DNA of 5,830 bases, taken from NCBI GenBank assembly GCA_025359005.1, contig JANYHP010000058.1, positions 1 to 5,830 of the forward strand, in the 5' to 3' direction. A model generated the notes under the pieces. The model was not told the DNA's origin. It ran no database searches and was given only the letters and a program-made list of their open reading frames with translations. Shown here piece after piece: positions 1 to 5,157 of this stretch (within the stretch, counting starts at the first letter, position 1; each line of letters opens with the position of its first letter). A program made the translations under genes and the position numbers. This DNA comes from Hyphomicrobiaceae bacterium. Its GTDB lineage: Bacteria > Pseudomonadota > Alphaproteobacteria > Rhizobiales > Hyphomicrobiaceae.

Positions 1-28
1 CTGTCACCGTAATTGCAGCGTTGCGACA

Positions 29-46
29 AACGGCCAAAGCGCCGTT
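29..46 (-). terminator. Possible weak terminator hairpin after pntB
   Basis: AACGGC (29-34) and GCCGTT (41-46) are perfect inverted repeats around a 6-base loop. On the minus strand the hairpin begins within the pntB stop codon and is followed by a short TTTG rather than a true T-tract. It could help end the pnt transcript, but the stem is only 6 bp and intrinsic termination is not well supported. Confidence 0.3.
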
Positions 47-1463
47 ACATCGCCTTGACGATGCTCTCGGTCACTTTCTTTGCGTCGCCGAGCAGCATCA
101 TGGTGTTGTCGCGGTAGAAGAGCGTGTTGTCGATGCCGGCATAGCCCGACGCCAATGACCGCTTGTTGAACATCACGGTACCGGCTTTCCAGACCTGCAG
201 CACGGGCATGCCGTAGATCGGCGACGTCTTGTCCTCTTCGGCTGCAGGGTTGGTGACGTCGTTGGCGCCGATGACATAGGCGATGTCGGCTTGGCTGAAC
301 TCGTTATTGATGTCGTCGAGCTCGAACACCTCGTCGTAGGGCACGTTGGCCTCGGCGAGCAGCACGTTCATGTGACCGGGCATGCGGCCAGCCACCGGAT
401 GGATGGCGTATTTCACGTCCACGCCGGCTTTCTTGAGGTTGTCGGCCATTTCGCGCAGTGCGTGCTGGGCCTGGGCGACGGCCATGCCGTAACCCGGCAC
501 GATAATCACCTTGCCGGCGTTCTTGAGCAGGAACGCGGCGTCTTCGGCCGAGCCGAGCTTGACCGGTTTCTGCTCGCCCTTTTCGCCCGAGGCGGCAGCC
601 ACTTCGCCGCCGAAGCCGCCGGCAATCACTGACAGGAACGAGCGGTTCATACCTTTGCACATGATGTAGGAGAGGATCGCGCCGGACGAGCCGACGAGCG
701 CGCCGGTGATGATCAGGGCGATATTGCCGAGCGTGAAGCCGATGCCGGCCGCGGCCCAGCCCGAGTATGAGTTCAACATCGACACCACGACAGGCATGTC
801 GGCGCCGCCGATGGGCACGATGATGAGCACGCCGAACAGCAGCGAGGCGAGTGTGATTATCCAGAACAGCCAGGCCGAGCCGCCCGACTGGACGAACCAG
901 GTCACCATGAGGATTATGAAGGCGGCGAGCGCCAGGTTGATCGCGTGGCGCATGGGCAGCATGATCGGCTTGCCCGACATGCGGCCGGACAACTTCATGA
1001 AGGCGATGACCGATCCTGTGAAGGTGATGTCGCCGATGGCGACACCGAGCACCATTTCAACGAGGCTCGCACCCTTGATGCCGAGGGCTGGCTTGGCCGG
1101 ATCGGCGAGAATGCCAAACGCTTCGGGTGCGTAGAGGGCGCCGGCTGCCACGCACACCGCCGCCATGCCGACGAGGCTGTGGAAGGCGGCGACCAATTCC
1201 GGCATCATCGTCATGGGAATGGTGCGCGCCGTGTAGGCGCCGATGCCGCCGCCGATGGCGAGCGCTGCCAGGATCAAGAGCCACGTCAACGTACCGTCGA
1301 TGTCGCCGAGTTGGGTCAAGGTCGTCAGGATGGCGATGGTCATGCCGATCATGCCGAACAGGTTGCCCTGCCGCGACGTGACGGGGCTCGACAAGCCGCG
1401 CAGCGCCATGATGAACAGCACACCGGATACGAGATAGAGCAGGGCGGCGATGTTGGCGGTCAT
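45..1463 (-). CDS. pntB: NAD(P) transhydrogenase subunit beta (PntB)
   Basis: Beta subunit of the inner-membrane proton-translocating transhydrogenase, which couples proton entry to NADH + NADP+ -> NAD+ + NADPH. The protein is 472 aa, close to the roughly 462 aa of E. coli PntB. Residues 1-270 are a run of hydrophobic helices (membrane domain II). They include the conserved MPELVAAFHSLVG block with His95 and the SMLNSYSGWAAAG block with Asn231, matching the E. coli proton-path residues His91 and Asn222. After a hydrophilic linker (about 290-305) comes the NADP(H)-binding domain III, with GYGMAVAQAQ (324-333), HPVAGRMPGHMNVLLAEA (355-372), GANDVTNPAA (399-408) and KRSLASGYAG (434-443). The N-terminus MTANIAALLYLVSG fits the family, so the start is secure even though no good ribosome-binding site precedes it. 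It is last in the minus-strand cluster, separated from pntAB by the Uma2-family gene. It appears complete and functional. Confidence 0.97.
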   Translation of the reverse strand: MTANIAALLYLVSGVLFIMALRGLSSPVTSRQGNLFGMIGMTIAILTTLTQLGDIDGTLTWLLILAALAIGGGIGAYTARTIPMTMMPELVAAFHSLVGMAAVCVAAGALYAPEAFGILADPAKPALGIKGASLVEMVLGVAIGDITFTGSVIAFMKLSGRMSGKPIMLPMRHAINLALAAFIILMVTWFVQSGGSAWLFWIITLASLLFGVLIIVPIGGADMPVVVSMLNSYSGWAAAGIGFTLGNIALIITGALVGSSGAILSYIMCKGMNRSFLSVIAGGFGGEVAAASGEKGEQKPVKLGSAEDAAFLLKNAGKVIIVPGYGMAVAQAQHALREMADNLKKAGVDVKYAIHPVAGRMPGHMNVLLAEANVPYDEVFELDDINNEFSQADIAYVIGANDVTNPAAEEDKTSPIYGMPVLQVWKAGTVMFNKRSLASGYAGIDNTLFYRDNTMMLLGDAKKVTESIVKAM

Positions 1464-1465
1464 GG

Positions 1466-1498
1466 GGCGGGGCTCGATGCTGGATTGAGGGGCCCGCC
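1466..1498 (-). promoter_or_regulatory. GC-rich inverted repeat before pntB start
   Basis: On the minus strand GGCGGG (1498-1493) can pair with CCCGCC (1471-1466) across a 21-base loop, the 3' arm ending two bases before the pntB ATG. No clear Shine-Dalgarno sequence is present; only a GAG about 10 bases upstream. The structure lies in the 59-base gap between the Uma2-family gene and pntB and could hinder ribosome access. With a 6-bp stem and a long loop in GC-rich DNA, it may be chance. Confidence 0.25.
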
Positions 1499-1522
1499 GA
1501 ATGCAGGCCGCGCTGGTATTGG

Positions 1523-2134
1523 TCAGGTCGTCTCGGGATTGGGGGCTGGTTCAGAGAGCTGGTCAAAGGGCCAAAGCAGCCCGAGCGAAAACGAAATCTG
1601 CGCAAATGGCTCGGTGCAGACCTCGTCAGCGTCGAACCACGTTCCGTCGAGTTGCCAGTGCCCCGCGTCTAATGAAAAGGTTTCAAGACACCGCACGCGC
1701 GGATCGAGCAGCCACAAGTGCCGGACGCCGAACTCTGCATAGATGCGCCGCTTGTCACCGCGGTCGTATTTCTCGGTCGAGGGCGACAGCGTTTCGAGGA
1801 CCCAGTCCGGGGCCACTTCGATGAATGCCTTTGAAACCGCCGCCGCCGGCAACCGCTCGCGCGTCCACCCTGCGAGGTCTGGCACGACGACGTGTGTCCG
1901 GAGGTGAAGCTCAGGTTCTGGCATGAAGATCCAACCGCCTGGACCGTTGATCCCGAATTGATATGGCCCGCCAAGCGCAACATTTGCCGCGCCTGACGCA
2001 GAAACATGCCGGGGCACCGGGCGCGGACGTGTCACCAGCGCACCATAGAGGATCTCCGCCACCAAATGCGGCGGCACCGCTTCCAAATCGGCGTAGGTGG
2101 CCGGTTTCAGACGTTCGGCGAGCGCGGCGCACAT
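1523..2134 (-). CDS. Uma2-family (DUF820) putative endonuclease
   Basis: This 203-aa protein belongs to the Uma2 family of PD-(D/E)XK-fold proteins, predicted nucleases of largely unknown role that are abundant in cyanobacteria and scattered in other bacteria. Visible family marks are an N-terminal Glu (AEILYGALV, Glu27), PEPELHL followed by VVVPDLAGW (Asp86), the signature VLETLSPST (Glu114), then KYDRGDKRRIYAEFGV with basic residues around 122-130, and HLWLLDP (139-145). The likely acidic active-site residues are therefore present. Length is normal for the family and no signal peptide or membrane segment is seen. A GGAG (2147-2144) lies 9 bases before the chosen ATG. It sits 34 bases after pntAB and 59 bases before pntB, so it is probably cotranscribed with them, although no link to transhydrogenase is known. 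It may be an insertion into the operon. The family call is firm; nuclease activity is inferred. Confidence 0.88.
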   Translation of the reverse strand: MCAALAERLKPATYADLEAVPPHLVAEILYGALVTRPRPVPRHVSASGAANVALGGPYQFGINGPGGWIFMPEPELHLRTHVVVPDLAGWTRERLPAAAVSKAFIEVAPDWVLETLSPSTEKYDRGDKRRIYAEFGVRHLWLLDPRVRCLETFSLDAGHWQLDGTWFDADEVCTEPFAQISFSLGLLWPFDQLSEPAPNPETT

Positions 2135-2168
2135 GTGTTGGTACTCCAGTCCCCGGTACGAGCCGGTC

Positions 2169-2549
2169 TCACTTCTTGGCCGGTGCTTCCTTTTTCTTGT
2201 ACATCGCTAGCATGCGCTGGGTGACGAGGAAGCCGCCGAAGATGTTCACCGAGGCCATGATCAGCGCCAGGAAGCCGAACAATTTGGCCAGATAGCTGCC
2301 CGACGAAATGGCGGCCACGCCGACCGCCAGCAAGGCGCCGACGACGATCACCGACGAGATGGCGTTGGTGACGCTCATCAGCGGTGTGTGCAGGGCAGGC
2401 GTCACCGACCAGACGACGAAATAGCCCACAAAAATGGCGATCACGAACACCATCAGTTCGTAGACGACCGGATCGATGGCTGTGCCGCCCGAGGCGTGGG
2501 CCGGCAATGCGAAGAGGGACAGGGCCAGTGCAGTCGCGAGCGTTTTCAT
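2169..2549 (-). CDS. pntAB: NAD(P) transhydrogenase subunit alpha part 2 (membrane)
   Basis: Membrane part of the split alpha subunit, 126 aa, corresponding to the C-terminal region of E. coli PntA. With PntB it forms the proton channel. The family core is clear: VGYFVVWSVTPALHTPLMSV, TNAISSVIVVGALLAVG, then SVNIFGGFLVTQRMLAMYKKK near the C-terminus. Three membrane helices are expected at about 30-50, 63-80 and 86-108. The first 20 residues are also hydrophobic after a single Lys and end in LPAHASGG, resembling either a cleavable signal peptide (AHA|S) or an extra helix. The start is supported by GGAG (2559-2556) with 6-base spacing, located inside the end of pntAA. Only one base separates the pntAA stop from this ATG, so the two are probably translationally coupled. 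Confidence 0.95.
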   Translation of the reverse strand: MKTLATALALSLFALPAHASGGTAIDPVVYELMVFVIAIFVGYFVVWSVTPALHTPLMSVTNAISSVIVVGALLAVGVAAISSGSYLAKLFGFLALIMASVNIFGGFLVTQRMLAMYKKKEAPAKK

Positions 2550-2550
2550 C

Positions 2551-3735
2551 TCAGGCTCCCTTCACGGCGCCGTTGGCGGCGGCCGGTGCTGCGGGCGCGG
2601 TGGCTGGCTGCGAGAGGCTCGGATGGATGACCGCGCCGCCCTTGGCCACCAGCGTGCCCTTGATGATGTCATCGTCCCAGTTGATCGCGAAGGCCTTCGT
2701 CTTCTTGTCGAACATGGTGTCGAGGAAGGCGAGCAGGTTCTTGGCGTAAAGACTGGAGGCATTGACCGGGATCTCGCCCGCAAGGTTGAGCGGCCCGGCA
2801 ATGGTGACACCCTTGTGCTCGACAACCTTATCGGGCTGCGTCAGTTCGCAATTGCCACCGCGCTCGGCGGCGAGATCGACGATGACGGCGCCGGACTTCA
2901 TGCTGTCGACCATGGCCGCCGTGATCAGGCGCGGCGCTGGTCGGCCGGGGATCAACGCCGTGGTGATGACGATGTCCTGTGTCTTGATGTGGTTGGCGAC
3001 AAGCTCGGCTTGCTTCTTCTGGTATTCGGCGCTCATCGGTTTGGCATAGCCCGCAGCCGTCTGCGCCTGTTTGAATTCGTCATCTTCGACAGCAATGAAC
3101 TTGCCGCCAAGGGAGGCGACCTGTTCCTTGGACGCCGGCCGGACGTCGGTAGCCGTTACGATGGCACCGAGGCGTCGAGCGGTGGCGATGGCCTGCAGCC
3201 CGGCAACGCCGGCGCCCATGATGAAGACGCGGGCCGCCGGCACCGTGCCTGCCGCCGTCATCATCATCGGCATAGCCTGTTCGAACATCGCGGCCGCGTC
3301 GATCACCGCCTTGTAGCCGGCGAGATTGGCCTGTGACGACAGCACGTCCATGGACTGAGCGCGCGTGATGCGCGGCATAAGTTCCATCGAGAACAGGTTG
3401 GCGCCGGTCGCGGCCAGCGCGTCGAGGCCCGCGCGGTCATCGTGGGGGCTGATCATGGCGGCGACCATGGCGCCGGGCTTCAGCGCCTTGACCTCGTCGG
3501 GTGACGGCCGCCGCACCTTGAGCAGGATATCGGCGCCAGCCAGCGTTTCCGCCGCCGTCTTCATGATCTCGGCGCCGGCCGCCGCCAGCGTTTCATCCGA
3601 GAAACGCGAGCGTTGGCCGGCGCCGCTCTCGACGCGCACCTGGCAGCCGAGCGCCTTGAATTTCTTCACCGTCTCGGGCGAGACGGCCGTCCGCGGCTCG
3701 GTCTGACCTTCGGACGTTACTGCGATGATGGTCAT
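2551..3735 (-). CDS. pntAA: NAD(P) transhydrogenase subunit alpha part 1 (NAD-binding)
   Basis: Soluble NAD(H)-binding domain I of the transhydrogenase, on the cytoplasmic face, passing hydride from NADH to NADP+ bound on PntB. From the ATG at 3735 it is 394 aa. The N-terminus MTIIAVTSEGQTEPRTAVSP is typical. The RQD loop region (PRITRAQSMD) supplies Arg122, Gln127 and Asp130 with the same spacing as in the Rhodospirillum rubrum protein. The dinucleotide fold has GAGVAGLQAIATARRLG (174-190) ending in TATD, and the mobile-loop segment AGYAKPMSAEYQKKQAE follows at 228-244. AGPLNLAGEIPVNASSLYAKN (313-333) is also a family block. The C-terminus is an Ala/Pro-rich tail (about 377-389), as expected where the subunit is split. 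The frame is open to an ATG at 3807, but the added 24 residues are unlike the family and GAGG precedes 3735, so the shorter form is preferred. Confidence 0.96.
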   Translation of the reverse strand: MTIIAVTSEGQTEPRTAVSPETVKKFKALGCQVRVESGAGQRSRFSDETLAAAGAEIMKTAAETLAGADILLKVRRPSPDEVKALKPGAMVAAMISPHDDRAGLDALAATGANLFSMELMPRITRAQSMDVLSSQANLAGYKAVIDAAAMFEQAMPMMMTAAGTVPAARVFIMGAGVAGLQAIATARRLGAIVTATDVRPASKEQVASLGGKFIAVEDDEFKQAQTAAGYAKPMSAEYQKKQAELVANHIKTQDIVITTALIPGRPAPRLITAAMVDSMKSGAVIVDLAAERGGNCELTQPDKVVEHKGVTIAGPLNLAGEIPVNASSLYAKNLLAFLDTMFDKKTKAFAINWDDDIIKGTLVAKGGAVIHPSLSQPATAPAAPAAANGAVKGA

Positions 3736-3741
3736 GGACGA

Positions 3742-3745
3742 CCTC
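3742..3745 (-). promoter_or_regulatory. Ribosome-binding site of pntAA
   Basis: The minus strand reads GAGG here, 6 bases before the ATG at 3735. It decides between the start at 3735 and the upstream in-frame ATG at 3807, in favour of the former, which also gives the conserved family N-terminus. Confidence 0.7.
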
Positions 3746-3877
3746 GGAAAACACGCGGGAATTTGAGCCGGACCACCCAGGACAACCCGGGAAGCGCCGG
3801 CAGGCAATGTCAGGCTTTGGCGTGGAGACGTGACGCGCAGACCAAAATGTGTCGCGTCGCGGTCGGGGCCGGATCCG

Positions 3878-4021
3878 TTACACGAGTGTGATAAGCATGC
3901 CGAGCATCAACAGGGCCACCAGCGTGGTCAGGATGATCGCACCGCGGACGAAGCCGCTGTAAGTGCGCATGTGTTCGGGATAGTCCATGGCCGGGTGGCC
4001 GCCCCTGGTATCAACGGACAT
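3878..4021 (-). CDS. aa3-type cytochrome c oxidase subunit IV-like peptide
   Basis: A 47-aa single-span membrane peptide of the bacterial aa3-type cytochrome c oxidase subunit IV family (COX4_pro_2-like), small proteins found with the aa3 oxidase of alphaproteobacteria. A polar N-terminus carries the family mark HPAMDYPEHMRTYSGF (residues 9-24: the MDYxEHxRTYxGF pattern). One hydrophobic helix follows (about 25-46, AIILTTLVALLMLGMLITLV) and ends the protein. The start at 4021 has GAGG 4 bases upstream. Alternatives are an upstream ATG at 4060 (60 aa) and an internal ATG at 3988 (36 aa), the latter lacking the HPA segment. It lies 142 bases before pntAA in the same direction. From memory, such a gene precedes pntAA in several rhizobia, so the arrangement is probably ancestral. 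Whether the peptide is an oxidase subunit in this organism is inferred. Confidence 0.85.
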   Translation of the reverse strand: MSVDTRGGHPAMDYPEHMRTYSGFVRGAIILTTLVALLMLGMLITLV

Positions 4022-4025
4022 GATG

Positions 4026-4029
4026 CCTC
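4026..4029 (-). promoter_or_regulatory. Ribosome-binding site of CoxIV-like gene
   Basis: GAGG on the minus strand, 4 bases before the ATG at 4021. The spacing is short, but no comparable site precedes the alternative ATGs at 4060 or 3988 at a workable distance. It supports the 47-residue form. Confidence 0.5.
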
Positions 4030-4052
4030 GCGTAAGCTGCTGGAAGACGACC

Positions 4053-4069
4053 GAACGCACACAGCGTTC
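4053..4069. repeat. Perfect inverted repeat GAACGC-N5-GCGTTC
   Basis: GAACGC (4053-4058) and GCGTTC (4064-4069) are exact reverse complements separated by ACACA. The 17-base element lies 32 bases upstream of the preferred start of the CoxIV-like gene, in its presumed leader. It could be an operator for a dimeric regulator or a small RNA hairpin. No T-tract follows, so it is not terminator-like. No known regulator is assigned: the alphaproteobacterial LexA box is a direct GTTC-N7-GTTC repeat, which this is not. Confidence 0.4.
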
Positions 4070-4076
4070 ACAGTCT

Positions 4077-4105
4077 CTCGTAGCTCAGGTCCGGCGGGCC
4101 ATCAA
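4077..4105 (-). promoter_or_regulatory. Candidate sigma-70-type promoter for the minus-strand cluster
   Basis: On the minus strand TTGATG (4105-4100) is followed after 17 bases by TACGAG (4082-4077). The -35-like hexamer and the spacing are good; the -10 hexamer is poor, as is common in alphaproteobacteria. The position, 56 bases before the ATG at 4021 and just upstream of the inverted repeat, is sensible for a promoter of the CoxIV-like/pnt cluster. This is a by-eye match only. Confidence 0.25.
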
Positions 4106-4341
4106 GGTGCCTCATTTTGGTAGGGTCGGGTCGTCCGCGACGCTGACGCCAAAAAAATGGGCATCGTAGGTCCGCTTGGGCGAGCCTGCGCTGGTCCAAC
4201 ACGCACCTGACAGGTTGGCGCGTTGCTGTGCCGCGCCGTTGGCCGCGTTGGCATCCGAACCGCGAAGGCGTATCTGAGACGGGATCGGATGCCAGCCATC
4301 CCGACGCCCGAGGGCCCCTTGCTACGGACCGCTGACACGGC

Positions 4342-5157
4342 ATGACTTATAAGTTGACATTCCTCGGCACCGGCAGTTCCGGCGGTGTCCCGCGCATCGG
4401 GCATCACTGGGGCGCGGCCGACCGCACGAACCCAAAGAACCGTCGCCGCCGCTCGGCAGTCGTCGTCGAGCGCCAGGGGCCGCACGGCACCACCACCGTG
4501 CTCGTCGATACCCCGCCCGACCTGCGCGACCAGTGCCTCGAGCGCGACGTCATGCGCGTCGATGGCGTGCTCTATACCCACGATCATGCCGACCACACCC
4601 ATGGCATCGACGACTTGCGCGCGTTCGCCATCGCCGAGCGCCGCCGCATTGACGTCTACATGGATGATGCAACCTGGGACAATCTGCTGGTCCGCTTTCG
4701 CTATTGCTTCGAGCAGAAGCCGAACTCCGCCTACATGCCCATTCTCAGGCGTCACGCTATCGCGCCGGGCCATCCCATCACCATCGACGGCAAGGGTGGG
4801 CCAATTACAGCGCTGCCGATCCTGCAGGATCACGGCGAGATGCCATCGCTCGGTTTTCGTTTCGGCCGTCTTGTCTATTCGCCCGACATCGTCGGCATTC
4901 CGGAGGCATCAGAGAGAGCCTTCGAGGGTCTCGACATGTGGATCGTCGATGCGCTGCGCCCCATGCCGCACCCGAGCCACTGGAGCGTCAAGCAGGCGCT
5001 GGCGCAGATCGCGCGATTCCAGCCCAAAGAAGCGCTGCTGACCCACATGCACGTCGATCTCGACTATGATGAGTTGTGTCGCAAGCTGCCCGAGCGTGTG
5101 CGGCCCGCGTATGATGGACTGACTGTCACGTTCGAAGGGGATCCGACATGGATGTGA
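4342..5157 (+). CDS. PhnP-like MBL-fold metal-dependent hydrolase
   Basis: A 271-aa cytoplasmic metallo-beta-lactamase-fold hydrolase of the PhnP/RNase Z-like branch; some relatives are phosphodiesterases, but the substrate here is unknown. The N-terminus has the family start FLGTGSSGGVPRIG (7-20) and NPKNRRRRS (30-38). The metal-binding motif is THDHADH (His80, His82, Asp84, His85). Further likely ligands are His164 (QDHGEMPSLGF), Asp182 (YSPD) and His235/His237 (LLTHMHVDLDYD). Relatives usually read WGxCDPxxPKNRR, with Cys; here the segment is WGAADRTNPKNRR, so that Cys is missing, while the catalytic metal site looks intact. An in-frame TGA nine bases upstream (4333-4335) fixes 4342 as the first possible ATG, though the ribosome-binding site is weak. 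Its last 10 bases overlap ribF. In many alphaproteobacteria, from memory, such a gene follows tatD; no tatD is seen here. Confidence 0.92.
   Translation: MTYKLTFLGTGSSGGVPRIGHHWGAADRTNPKNRRRRSAVVVERQGPHGTTTVLVDTPPDLRDQCLERDVMRVDGVLYTHDHADHTHGIDDLRAFAIAERRRIDVYMDDATWDNLLVRFRYCFEQKPNSAYMPILRRHAIAPGHPITIDGKGGPITALPILQDHGEMPSLGFRFGRLVYSPDIVGIPEASERAFEGLDMWIVDALRPMPHPSHWSVKQALAQIARFQPKEALLTHMHVDLDYDELCRKLPERVRPAYDGLTVTFEGDPTWM
5134..5140 (+). promoter_or_regulatory. Ribosome-binding site of ribF
   Basis: GAAGGGG lies inside the end of the hydrolase gene, 7 bases before the ribF ATG at 5148. It supports that start and allows reinitiation by ribosomes finishing the upstream gene. Confidence 0.6.

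Larger units (their letters stand above)
4022..4341. other. Divergent intergenic region, about 320 bases
   Basis: This region separates the minus-strand CoxIV-like/pnt cluster from the plus-strand hydrolase/ribF pair and must hold promoters for both. On the left are the ribosome-binding site, inverted repeat and candidate promoter listed separately. An A7 run occurs near 4151-4157. On the minus strand a frame stays open from 4321 to a TGA at 4112-4114 (about 69 codons), but it contains no ATG, GTG or TTG and does not resemble a protein I know. I saw no tRNA-like structure, no convincing terminator and no clear promoter for the plus-strand pair. Confidence 0.6.

Noticed and set aside
945..1742. 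Plus-strand open frame of 265 codons spanning pntB and the Uma2-family gene.
   Set aside because: Antisense to two well-supported genes and rich in Arg, Gly, His and Asp, as expected of a shadow frame.
2476..3336. Plus-strand open frame of 286 codons opposite pntAA/pntAB.
   Set aside because: Antisense shadow of the strongly conserved transhydrogenase genes; composition is low-complexity, typical of GC-rich antisense frames.
3736..3807. 24-residue N-terminal extension of PntAA from the ATG at 3807.
   Set aside because: The extension does not resemble the family, while the ATG at 3735 has a good ribosome-binding site and gives the conserved N-terminus.
3870..3877. CGGATCCG palindrome just after the CoxIV-like stop codon.
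   Set aside because: An 8-base palindrome with no loop or T-tract is expected by chance and is not a terminator.
4061..4150. Possible tRNA, prompted by a GTAGCTCAGGT-like string near 4080-4090.
   Set aside because: No acceptor stem, anticodon arm or T-arm could be paired around it.
4112..4321. Minus-strand open frame of about 69 codons in the intergenic region, ending at a TGA at 4112-4114.
   Set aside because: It has no ATG, GTG or TTG in frame, only moderate third-position G/C bias, and no family I recognise. It could be a gene remnant, but that is not supported.
4102..4833. Minus-strand open frame of 243 codons opposite the hydrolase gene.
   Set aside because: It runs antisense to a clear MBL-fold gene, has no recognisable motif, and long antisense frames are common in high-GC DNA.
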